DNA of 6,401 bases, taken from assembly GCA_030603465.1 (NCBI GenBank), contig JAUVXT010000154.1, forward strand, positions 1 to 6,401, read 5' to 3'. Every line of letters starts with the position of its first letter. Within the stretch, counting starts at the first letter, position 1. This stretch comes from Deltaproteobacteria bacterium (GTDB lineage: Bacteria > Desulfobacterota > Syntrophia > Syntrophales > UBA2210). The notes under the pieces are model-generated. The model saw only the letters and a program-made list of their open reading frames with translations, made no database searches and was not told the origin of the DNA. Shown in pieces: positions 1 through 5,862 of this stretch. A program made the translations under genes and the position numbers.

Positions 1-34
1 CTTTTTCGTTTAAAATCACCTTCATTTGTTCCAT
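1..34 (-). CDS. Start of a tryptophan-regulated gene, cut by the left edge
   Basis: Only the first 11 codons are visible (MEQMKVILNEK), and the frame leaves the window open. The start is firm: ATG at 34-32 is preceded on the minus strand by GGAGG (46-42) with a 7-base spacer. The gene lies directly downstream of a Trp-codon-rich leader peptide and an intrinsic terminator, so it should be a tryptophan biosynthesis or transport gene and probably the first gene of its operon. The N-terminus is compatible with a TrpB2-type tryptophan synthase beta chain, whose members often begin with a short MK-x-x-L-x-E-like stretch. Eleven residues cannot prove this, so no symbol is given. Confidence 0.8.
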   Translation of the reverse strand, partial: MEQMKVILNEK

Positions 35-80
35 ATCAAAACCTCCATAATAAAATAAAAATATTGTTGCCAGTCAACGG

Positions 81-118
81 CAAAAATAAAAAAAGCCATG
101 GGGAACCCCATGGCTTTT
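81..118 (-). terminator. Intrinsic terminator of the trp attenuator
   Basis: The arms GCCATGGGG (minus strand, 114-106) and CCCCATGGC (103-95) pair perfectly over 9 bp around two bases, so the real loop is probably 4 nt after the last pair opens. On the minus strand a run of seven T, an A and five more T follows (94-82). This is a textbook intrinsic terminator placed about 50 bases before the start codon of the downstream gene. It is the terminating (3:4) hairpin of the attenuator. The flanking A run means the same palindrome could weakly terminate plus-strand transcription too. Confidence 0.88.
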
Positions 119-162
119 CGTGTTCTATTAGAACCATGGGAAGGTATTTCTTTCCTACCCAC
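95..162 (-). promoter_or_regulatory. trp attenuator: alternative stem-loops
   Basis: On the minus strand four segments can pair in mutually exclusive ways. Segment 1, GTGGGTAGG (162-154), pairs with segment 2, CCTTCCCATGG (144-134), with one mismatch and one G-U pair. CCCATGG in segment 2 (140-134) is a perfect 7-bp complement of CCATGGG in segment 3 (113-107). Segment 3 also pairs with segment 4 (103-95) to form the terminator. The 1:2, 2:3 and 3:4 pairings match protector, antiterminator and terminator. A small hairpin, GTTCT-AAT-AGAAC (134-122), lies between segments 2 and 3. The pairings are read from the sequence. That leader translation controls them is inferred from the adjacent Trp-rich peptide. 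Confidence 0.8.
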
Positions 163-189
163 GGCCTGTAATCGATATATATTATAGAG

Positions 190-258
190 CTACGTGAGCA
201 GACCTATGTCGATCTGCCACCACCAGAATATCCTGTCTTCAAACTCTATACTATACAT
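190..258 (-). CDS. trpL: trp operon leader peptide
   Basis: A 22-codon ORF starts at ATG 258-256 and ends at TAG 192-190. Residues 11-15 read F-W-W-W-Q, so three tandem TGG codons (225-217) sit mid-peptide. Three adjacent Trp codons in a tiny ORF between a promoter and a terminator hairpin are the hallmark of ribosome-mediated trp attenuation: stalling when charged tRNA-Trp is scarce should favour readthrough into the downstream gene. A TAA lies directly upstream in frame, so no longer form exists. The ribosome site is modest (GGTGGGA, 269-263). Within the message GCAGATC and GGTCTGC can form a 7-bp hairpin (one G-U pair) just after the Trp codons. The peptide itself has no expected function. 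Confidence 0.88.
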   Translation of the reverse strand: MYSIEFEDRIFWWWQIDIGLLT

Positions 259-270
259 TTATTCCCACCG

Positions 271-285
271 CTAAGTTTTACTTAG
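271..285. promoter_or_regulatory. Dyad at the trp transcription start, possible operator
   Basis: CTAAGT-TTT-ACTTAG is a perfect 6-bp inverted repeat with a 3-base centre. It covers the expected start point of the trp leader transcript, just downstream of its -10 box. The position suits repressor binding, but the motif does not clearly match a known operator. It could also be a 5'-end stabilising hairpin. Confidence 0.3.
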
Positions 286-287
286 TT

Positions 288-319
288 TGTATAAAAACAC
301 AATAAATTACATATGTCAA
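288..319 (-). promoter_or_regulatory. Promoter of the trp leader transcript
   Basis: The minus strand carries a perfect -35 box TTGACA (319-314). The best -10 choices are TTTATA (295-290, spacing 18) or TATACA (293-288, spacing 20). Transcription would start near 283, giving about 25 bases before the leader-peptide ATG. The position is what an attenuator needs. The -10 box is weak, which suits a regulated promoter. Confidence 0.6.
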
Positions 320-649
320 GAAAAACATGGACCCCTGTTAATGCGATACAGTATAAAGGTTACGATTCACCACCCAAAACTCTCCTCCGGGTTTTTCAAA
401 CCGGGCACCCTTAAACAGCTCGGGGAAAGGTCTTATATCTGCTTCGATTTCAGGAAATTAACCGGACATTGCGACATTTACTATACTAAGGACATGGAAA
501 TCTTTCTTTCATAATATCTGAAGGAGAGGCCGACTTCATACTTTTTGTACGATTCTTTAGACGAAGGGTTCTCCCTTTTGAAGCTCCCCGCAGCAAGCTG
601 CGGGGAATCTCCGACTGGTAAGGAAATTGTTTACTTTTTTATTCGCTCG
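320..649. other. Gene-poor stretch between trp promoter and abfD-like fragment
   Basis: No intact gene is supported here. The stretch holds the decayed minus-strand remnant (338-511), a small hairpin AAGGG-TTCT-CCCTT followed by two more T (564-579) that is too weak to call a terminator, and most of repeat copy A (585-696). No RNA gene was recognised. Confidence 0.6.
338..511 (-). pseudogene. Unrecognised protein-like remnant with in-frame stops
   Basis: On the minus strand a 40-codon frame runs from 457 to a TAA at 340-338. It has the composition of a genuine conserved protein tail, with segments FPEIEADIRPFPELF, GARFEKPGGEFWVVN and RNLYTVSH. Upstream the same frame continues as KKDFHVLSIVNVAMSG, interrupted by TAA (460-458) and then TGA (511-509), with another TGA and a TAA further up. 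No start codon or ribosome site serves the open part. I do not recognise the family. It reads as the decayed 3' end of a gene that once lay upstream of the trp promoter. The opposite strand is also open here but looks less protein-like. The coding history is inference. Confidence 0.35.
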
Positions 650-696
650 CTAACCCCGCCGCAAGCTGCGGGGAATGCGCTCGCTGTTCAGTTCAA
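585..696 (-). repeat. Palindromic intergenic repeat, copy A
   Basis: Read on the minus strand the unit begins with TTGAACTGAACAGCGAGC (696-679). It continues through a hairpin (673-654, CCCCGC/GCGGGG core), then AACAATTTCCTTACCAG (631-615), then an AGTCGGAGATTCC block, and ends in a perfect palindrome CCCCGCAGC-TT-GCTGCGGGG (605-586). All the unique blocks recur in the same order, on the opposite strand, at 6067-6264. The hairpin at 673-654 is absent from the other copy and is flanked by duplicated AGCGAGCG, so it looks like a secondary insertion. The unit overlaps the end of the adjacent coding fragment and supplies its last codons. It resembles the dispersed REP/MITE-like elements of bacterial genomes. 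Its family is unknown to me. Confidence 0.8.
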
Positions 697-1618
697 CACC
701 GCAAAGTTTTTTTGCAAGCCTCTTTTTTTCTTCCATGTTTATCAAGCGTGAGATCATAATCCTCTGCGCCTGCGGCGAGCCCGCTCCATGCATCGATTCC
801 GTTAAATACCCCACAGCGGCCGCACCCATGGTAATGTTTTCGATCAGCCTCAGGATACGCATCCTGTGTTCCGCGGGGACATCGGTTCTGGCGCTGCAAT
901 ATTTATCCAGAAGAGCGCCGATCTCATGAGACCTGAAGTCTCTCTCCGAGGGAAGGGTTACCAGAAGACCACCTGCACAATCCTGCGCCAGACGGGCAAT
1001 CTCATAGGGAAACCGGGTTATATTCTGCTTGTGAACATTGGCAAGGAGGGTGTTTACATAATAGGTTCCGCAGGGCTCTCTCTGTCCCTCCGAGGCACAG
1101 GCTATGGAACCGCAATAGAGTGTTTCGTTAAGGTGATTCATCTCGATTATCTTGTCTCTTATATGAGAAGCCCTGTCCACTCCATTATACTCCGCTACTG
1201 TCTGCGTGGCACCTATGAGGACATCTCCCACTCCCACCTTGCATGCGTAACTCTGGCGGTGATAGGAGGCAAACTTTTCCACCAGTTGCCCGGTAAATTC
1301 ATGTTCCCTATACATGAATACCCGTTCCCAAGGGACGAAGACGTCATCAAAGATTACAAGGGATTCGATGCCGCCAAAGAGGAGATTTCCCCGATCGAAG
1401 GTGTCCCCCTCCATTTTTCTTGTATCGCATGACTGGCGGCCGATTACGTAGGTGATTCCTTCTGAATCGCCGGGCAGCGCGAAAGAAACGGCGTAATCTC
1501 TGTCTTCTTCCTTCATGGAAAGGGTCGGCATGACTATAATCTCATGGGAATTAACGGCGCCAGTCTGATGCGCCTTGGCGCCCCTGACGACGATCCCGTC
1601 GTAAAATTCCTTGACTTT
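650..1618 (-). pseudogene. 4-hydroxybutyryl-CoA dehydratase family fragment (AbfD-like)
   Basis: AbfD dehydrates 4-hydroxybutyryl-CoA and isomerises vinylacetyl-CoA, using FAD and a [4Fe-4S] cluster in the flavoprotein fold of 4-hydroxyphenylacetate 3-hydroxylases. Recognisable blocks in order are VVRGAKAHQTG, GRQSCDTRKMEG, FGGIESLVIFDDVF, YHRQSYACKVGVGD, HLNETLYCG, KQNITRFPYEIARL and SMHGAGSPQAQRIMISR. From memory of the Clostridium aminobutyricum enzyme, T190, E257, H292, Y296 and K300 have counterparts. The N-terminal 170 or so of about 490 residues, with ligands C99 and C103, is absent. Homology extends 29 codons upstream of the first ATG (1531) with no start codon, up to a TGA at 1621-1619. 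The ligand motif reads H-x5-C instead of the H-x6-C I recall. The last 14 or so codons come from a repeat. It is most likely a decaying gene. A shortened product from ATG 1531 (293 aa) cannot be excluded. Confidence 0.85.
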
Positions 1619-1643
1619 TCATTCGATTTCAGACCGAAGATAT

Positions 1644-1672
1644 TTGACGAACACATCCTTTTTAGATATACC
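1644..1672 (+). promoter_or_regulatory. Putative promoter of the purD operon
   Basis: TTGACG (1644-1649) and TATACC (1667-1672) are separated by exactly 17 bases, matching the sigma-70 consensus at 5/6 and 4/6 positions. Transcription would start near 1679, leaving a leader of about 130 bases before purD. It is the best candidate between the abfD-like fragment and purD. No PurR-type operator was identified. Confidence 0.45.
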
Positions 1673-1796
1673 TCTTATAGTCTGTCAAAAAGTCTTTTCC
1701 GAAAGAGTTTTAACAAAAATCTCCTCTAAATGGGGAAATCTGACTTTTTGCGGAGGGATCACCTTTTTCACGACAAAATTTTGGCTAATCGGTCGC

Positions 1797-1802
1797 AGGA
1801 GG
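1797..1802 (+). promoter_or_regulatory. Ribosome binding site that fixes the purD start
   Basis: AGGAGG stands 6 bases before ATG 1809. The frame is open upstream to an ATG at 1611, but that extension lacks such a site and is unlike any PurD N-terminus, so 1809 is the start. Confidence 0.9.
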
Positions 1803-1808
1803 AACCAA

Positions 1809-3134
1809 ATGTACAATATATTACTGATAGGAAACGGTGCCCGGGAGCACGTCATTGCCGAAACGGTCAAGCGTTCAAGGCACGAAATCAATCTCTTTTC
1901 CTGTATGAAGTCAAACAACCCCGGCATAGCGTCACTCTCTGAGAAAGTTATGCTGGGAAGCTATAGCAATCTTGAAGATATCTGCGGGTTTGCAAAGGAA
2001 AACAACATAGATTTTGCGATTATCGGCCCCGAAGATCCCTTGAATAACGGTGTGGTCGACGCCCTGCTGAAGGAGCATATACCATCCGTGGGTCCCACAA
2101 AAAGTTGTGCCCGGTTGGAAACGTCAAAGATGTTCACACGTGATCTCCTTGATAAATACAATATTCCGGGAAACGCTCGCTTCAGGGTCTTTTCTGCACT
2201 GGATGGTATTCCGGAATTCATCGCTGAGCTGGATGGAATCGTTCTGAAACCGGACGGGCTCACCGGCGGAAAGGGGGTTATGGTACAGGGTGATCATTTC
2301 CGGACCAGGGAAGAGGCCATGGATAAATGCTGCGATATCCTTGAGGAACACGAATCGGTCATTGTGGAAGAGAAGTTTGACGGCGAGGAATTTTCGCTCC
2401 AATGCCTCTGCGACGGAACGACAGTGGTGGCAACCCCACCCGTGCAGGACCACAAGAGACGCTTCGTGGAGGATAAAGGCCCCAACACGGGTGGCATGGG
2501 GTCATACTCGATGGAAGATCATCTCCTCCCATTCATGACCGAAAAAGACGTCGTGGCCGGTCTCGAAATCACTCAAAAGGTGGCCGATGCGATTCGCAAG
2601 GAGACGGGAGAAGAATACAAGGGCATCATGTACGGGGGATTTATTATAACAAAAGACGGCGTCAAGCTCCTCGAGTATAATGCGCGTTTCGGAGACCCCG
2701 AGGCGATGAATACTCTGCCTCTTCTGAAAACCGATTTTGTCGATGTATGCCGGGCGATCATTGAAGGAAAATTAAGCGGATTGACCATCGAATGTGAAAA
2801 GAAGGCCACCGTATGCAAATACATCGTTCCCAAGGGTTACGGCCTTCCCAAAGACCACCCCGATGCAAAGTCGACATCCGCCAGGATCGCGGTAGACAGT
2901 GTGGAGGATGTGAATCTCTATTATTCATCAGTTGACAAGCGGGATGATGGCCTCTATATGACCACATCGCGGGCGATAGGTGTCGTCGGCATTGCAGACA
3001 ATCTTGAGGATGCCGAGAAGAAAGCGGAACAGGCCATAGCATCCATTCAGGGCCCGGTGGATCACAGACCGGATATAGGAACAAAAAAACTTATAAAAAA
3101 AAGAATTGAACATATGGAAAAGATAAGGGGATAA
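1809..3134 (+). CDS. purD: Phosphoribosylamine-glycine ligase (GAR synthetase)
   Basis: This cytoplasmic ATP-grasp enzyme joins 5-phosphoribosylamine and glycine using ATP, the second step of purine synthesis. The product is 441 aa, close to the usual 420-440. An N-terminal nucleotide-fold loop GNGAREH is at residues 8-14, GPEDPL at 73-78 and GPTK at 95-98. The ATP-grasp glycine loop KPDGLTGGKGV is at 147-157, the PVQDHKR block at 211-217, GPNTGGMGSY at 224-233, and the metal-binding ENARFGDPEAM-type motif reads EYNARFGDPEAM at 289-300. The C-terminal domain contains KATVCKYIVPKGY (332-344). Details such as NPGI near residue 37, VCKYIVP and the ending GPVDHRPDIGT recall PurD of methanogenic archaea more than typical proteobacterial PurD. 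That is recalled similarity, not a search. All core motifs are intact. It is the first gene of the operon, with purH 3 bases downstream. Confidence 0.96.
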   Translation: MYNILLIGNGAREHVIAETVKRSRHEINLFSCMKSNNPGIASLSEKVMLGSYSNLEDICGFAKENNIDFAIIGPEDPLNNGVVDALLKEHIPSVGPTKSCARLETSKMFTRDLLDKYNIPGNARFRVFSALDGIPEFIAELDGIVLKPDGLTGGKGVMVQGDHFRTREEAMDKCCDILEEHESVIVEEKFDGEEFSLQCLCDGTTVVATPPVQDHKRRFVEDKGPNTGGMGSYSMEDHLLPFMTEKDVVAGLEITQKVADAIRKETGEEYKGIMYGGFIITKDGVKLLEYNARFGDPEAMNTLPLLKTDFVDVCRAIIEGKLSGLTIECEKKATVCKYIVPKGYGLPKDHPDAKSTSARIAVDSVEDVNLYYSSVDKRDDGLYMTTSRAIGVVGIADNLEDAEKKAEQAIASIQGPVDHRPDIGTKKLIKKRIEHMEKIRG

Positions 3135-3137
3135 ATC

Positions 3138-4709
3138 ATGAGCAGGGCAAATCAAATCAAGAGGGTACTGATTAGTGTCACCGATAAAAGTGGCGTGGTA
3201 GAATTTGCAAAGAAGCTCGCGCAATTTGATGTGGAGTTTCTTTCAACAGGAGGGACAGCAACCCGCCTCAGGGAAAGCGGCCTTGCCGTCACCGATGTTT
3301 CAGATTATACCGGGTTCCCGGAAATGATGGACGGAAGGCTGAAGACACTCCATCCGAAGATCCATGGAGGCCTGCTTTCTCTGCGCGACAACGAAGAACA
3401 CATGAACGCGGCGAAAGAGCACGGCATCGGGGCGATAGATATGATAGTCATAAATCTGTACCAGTTTGAGGATACGGTGGCAAAGGAGGGGTGCGCGCTG
3501 GAAGATGCTATTGAAAACATCGATATAGGCGGCCCGGCCATGCTCCGGGCGGCGGCAAAGAATCACCGCTTTGTAAGTGTCGTGACAGATCCCGCTGATT
3601 ATCCGATCATTATAAAAGAGATGAAAGAGCGAGGAGGGAAAATTGCGGAAGAGACCAATTTCGGTCTTGCGGTAAAGACCTTTCAACTGACGGCACGCTA
3701 TGACGCGGCCATATCGAATTATCTGGGAACCATCACCCCGGAAGGTAAAAAGGGAGATTTCCCCGGCACAATAACCATGCAGTTCGCAAAGGCGCAGGAT
3801 CTTAGATACGGCGAAAATCCCCACCAGAAGGCGGTCTTCTACCGCGAAAGAGACACAACGCTGTCGGCCATACCAAACGCAAGACAACTCCAGGGAAAGG
3901 AACTCTCCTACAATAATATCATGGACGGTGATGCCGCCTGGTCGATGGTGTCCGATTTCACGGAGCCGGCCGCTATCGTCATGAAACATTCTAACCCCTG
4001 CGGTGCCGCAACATCCGATAGCGGCATCAAAGACGCCTACATCAAGGCGATGGCAACGGACCCCCTTTCTGCCTTCGGCGGCATCGTCAGCTTTAACCGG
4101 CCCGTCGACAGGGAAACGGCCGAAGAGATGGCCAAAACATTTCTGGAAGTCATTATCGCCCCCTCCTTCGATAAAGAGGCCCTCGAAATTCTGGCCACGA
4201 AAAAGAATCTGCGGGTCCTAGAAATAACTGCGGACCGAAAAGCGGGAGATGCGGATCTCGATTTCAGGAGGGTTGTGGGTGGCCTGCTCGTCCAGGGGAG
4301 AGACCTCGGCGTTGACGACGTGAAGAAGGCTGAAGTTGTCACAAAAAGAGCACCCACAGAAGATGAATATCAGGCCCTACAGTTTGCCTGGAATGTCGTC
4401 AAGGGAGTAAAATCTAACGCTATCGTCTTTGCCACCAAGGAGCAGCTGGTCGGCGTCGGCGCGGGACAGATGAGCCGCGTCGATTCGGTCAAGATAGCAC
4501 AGCTGAAGGCAAACCTCCCCACAAAAGGGACCGTCCTCGCCTCTGACGCCTTCTTCCCCTTCAGAGATAACGTCGATATGGCTGCAAAAGCGGGCGTAAC
4601 CGCCATAATACAGCCCGGGGGATCGATCCGTGATAAGGAATCGATAGAGGCCGCCGATGAGCACGGGATCGCCATGATCTTCACGGGCAAGCGACACTTT
4701 AAACACTAG
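3138..4709 (+). CDS. purH: Bifunctional AICAR transformylase / IMP cyclohydrolase
   Basis: PurH performs the last two steps of IMP synthesis: formyl transfer from 10-formyltetrahydrofolate to AICAR, then ring closure. The 523-aa length is normal. Residues 1 to about 200 form the MGS-like cyclohydrolase domain, with SVTDKSGV (13-20), STGGTATRLR (36-45), DGRLKTLHPKIHGG (65-78) and IDIGGPAMLRAAAKN (128-142). The transformylase domain follows, with DLRYGENPHQ (221-230), the catalytic Lys-His pair in MKHSNPCG (282-289; K283, H284), DPLSAFGGIVSFNR (308-321), GAGQMSRVDSVKIA (441-454) and ASDAFFPFRDNVD (468-480). It ends in the typical GKRHFKH. A ribosome site AAGGGG (3125-3130) lies 7 bases before the ATG and overlaps the end of purD, indicating tight co-expression. 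No defect is seen. Confidence 0.98.
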   Translation: MSRANQIKRVLISVTDKSGVVEFAKKLAQFDVEFLSTGGTATRLRESGLAVTDVSDYTGFPEMMDGRLKTLHPKIHGGLLSLRDNEEHMNAAKEHGIGAIDMIVINLYQFEDTVAKEGCALEDAIENIDIGGPAMLRAAAKNHRFVSVVTDPADYPIIIKEMKERGGKIAEETNFGLAVKTFQLTARYDAAISNYLGTITPEGKKGDFPGTITMQFAKAQDLRYGENPHQKAVFYRERDTTLSAIPNARQLQGKELSYNNIMDGDAAWSMVSDFTEPAAIVMKHSNPCGAATSDSGIKDAYIKAMATDPLSAFGGIVSFNRPVDRETAEEMAKTFLEVIIAPSFDKEALEILATKKNLRVLEITADRKAGDADLDFRRVVGGLLVQGRDLGVDDVKKAEVVTKRAPTEDEYQALQFAWNVVKGVKSNAIVFATKEQLVGVGAGQMSRVDSVKIAQLKANLPTKGTVLASDAFFPFRDNVDMAAKAGVTAIIQPGGSIRDKESIEAADEHGIAMIFTGKRHFKH

Positions 4710-4724
4710 GAGAGGAGTTTATCT

Positions 4725-5234
4725 ATGAATAAGGAAAATAATCCTATCGTCAGCGTTGTTATGGGAAGTGATTCCGATCTCCCCGTTATGGAAGAGGCCG
4801 TTTCGGTTCTCAAGGAATTTGGGATTCCCCATGAACTATTACTTACATCGGCCCACCGCTCACCGGAACGGACGGCAACCTTTGCCGAAGGGGCTGCCGG
4901 GCGGGGAATAAAAATAATCATCGCGGGGGCCGGAATGGCAGCCCACCTGGCGGGTGTCATTGCTTCCTTGACACAGCTTCCTGTATTGGGAGTACCCATC
5001 GATTCTTCGCCCCTTTCGGGGATGGACGCCCTCCTCTCCACGGTTCAGATGCCCGGGGGAATTCCGGTGGCGACTATGGCAATCGGAAAGGCGGGTGCAA
5101 AAAATGCCGCCCTCATGGCAATCAGAATACTGGCACTGGAAGACGGGGACCTTCGCTCCAGTCTGGACGCTTACATAAAGAATCTGGCCGATGGCGTAAA
5201 GGAAAGGAACAAGACGCTGGAGGAAAGAAAATAA
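4725..5234 (+). CDS. purE: N5-CAIR mutase, class I PurE
   Basis: PurE moves the carboxylate of N5-carboxyaminoimidazole ribonucleotide to C4, giving CAIR; class I enzymes normally work with the ATP-dependent PurK. The 169-aa length is typical. GSDSD is at 14-18, TSAHRSPER with the conserved histidine at 41-49, GAGMAAHLAGV at 68-78, GVPIDSSPLSGMDALLS at 89-105, and TVQMPGGIPVATMAIGKAG at 106-124. The SAHRSP and MAAHL signatures mark class I. Class II forms carry different residues at these sites. HLAGV replaces the more common HLPGV, a mild change. A ribosome site within AGGAGAGGAG (4708-4717) precedes the ATG by 7 bases. The purH stop is 15 bases upstream. No purK lies in the window, so it must be elsewhere if present. 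Confidence 0.97.
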   Translation: MNKENNPIVSVVMGSDSDLPVMEEAVSVLKEFGIPHELLLTSAHRSPERTATFAEGAAGRGIKIIIAGAGMAAHLAGVIASLTQLPVLGVPIDSSPLSGMDALLSTVQMPGGIPVATMAIGKAGAKNAALMAIRILALEDGDLRSSLDAYIKNLADGVKERNKTLEERK

Positions 5235-5241
5235 GCCTTTT

Positions 5242-5862
5242 ATGACTGAGATTCTCACCATCGATCCTCTCACACCCGATGCGAGTCTAATAGATCTCGG
5301 TGTAAAAATACTGAGAGATGGCGGTGTCATAGCCTATCCGACAGAAACTCTCTATGGCCTCGCTGCTGATGCGGGAAACGATAGGGCAATTGAACGGATA
5401 TTTGCTATCAAGGGAAGGAATTTCGACAAGCCAATCCCCCTCATTATCGGCAACGAGGAGGCGCTTGATCCCCTTGTCAGTGAAATTCCGGAAAGGGCTC
5501 TACCGTTGATGAAAACCTTCTGGCCGGGACCGCTCACGCTTATTTTCAATGCTTCAGACAGAGTCTCTACCAGATTGACAGCGGGCACGGGGAAAATCGG
5601 GATTCGACTCTCCAGCAATAAGATTGCCCGCCATCTCGCCGCACACCTGAACGGCGCCATTACGGCCACGAGCGCCAACATATCGGGAGAAGGGGGAATC
5701 TCTTCGCCAAAAGAGGTTATCAATATCCTCGAAAATCGCATCGATGCCCTCATAGACGGAGGAGATACTCCCGGCGGACCGGGATCGACGGTCGTGGACG
5801 TAACTACCGATCCCCCGATTGTCCTGCGTGAGGGTATCATAAGATCATCAACTGTCTTTTAG
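5242..5862 (+). CDS. tsaC: L-threonylcarbamoyladenylate synthase (TsaC/YrdC/Sua5 family)
   Basis: This family makes threonylcarbamoyl-AMP from threonine, bicarbonate and ATP, which the TsaB/D/E system uses to form t6A37 in ANN-decoding tRNAs. The product is a 206-aa single YrdC domain without the extra C-terminal domain of full Sua5. Family motifs are AYPTETLYGLAADA (31-44), IKGRN (56-60), PIPLIIG (64-70), FWPGPLTLIF (93-102), KIGIRL (118-123), ATSANISG (142-149), GSTVVD (181-186) and LREG (195-198). The start follows the purE stop by 7 bases. The only good purine-rich site, GGAGG (5219-5223), is 18 bases from the ATG and inside purE, so translation probably depends on coupling. Membership of the family is firm. 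The symbol could equally be ywlC or sua5. Confidence 0.93.
   Translation: MTEILTIDPLTPDASLIDLGVKILRDGGVIAYPTETLYGLAADAGNDRAIERIFAIKGRNFDKPIPLIIGNEEALDPLVSEIPERALPLMKTFWPGPLTLIFNASDRVSTRLTAGTGKIGIRLSSNKIARHLAAHLNGAITATSANISGEGGISSPKEVINILENRIDALIDGGDTPGGPGSTVVDVTTDPPIVLREGIIRSSTVF

Larger units (their letters stand above)
1619..1808. other. Relic 5' part of the abfD-like gene and purine leader
   Basis: On the minus strand, reading through the TGA at 1621-1619 gives ISKKDVFVKYLRSEIE directly before KVKEFYDGIVV. This is protein-like and in the same frame, suggesting a former sense codon (for example CGA) mutated to TGA. A second TGA follows at 1687-1685. Beyond that no homology to AbfD can be recognised. 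On the plus strand the stretch carries the putative pur promoter and an untranslated leader of roughly 130 bases. I saw no purine or other riboswitch core in it. Confidence 0.45.

Noticed and set aside
45..75. TTGACT/TTTATT pair on the minus strand as a second promoter for the edge gene
   Set aside because: The start point would fall at or past the ribosome site, and the -10 match is poor; the attenuated upstream promoter explains expression better.
287..514. 75-codon plus-strand frame near the trp promoter
   Set aside because: It has no ribosome site, resembles no protein family I know, and lies antisense to a more protein-like minus-strand remnant and over the trp promoter.
585..673. Two GC-rich hairpins as a CRISPR array
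   Set aside because: There are only two non-identical units without regular spacers; they belong to a dispersed palindromic repeat.
866..1432. 188-codon plus-strand frame
   Set aside because: It is antisense to the clearly homologous AbfD-like sequence and shows no family motif.
1611..1808. Upstream extension of purD to an earlier ATG
   Set aside because: The added residues are unlike any PurD N-terminus, and AGGAGG sits ideally before ATG 1809.
3300..3989. 229-codon minus-strand frame
   Set aside because: It is a shadow of the intact purH gene, without motifs or a start signal.
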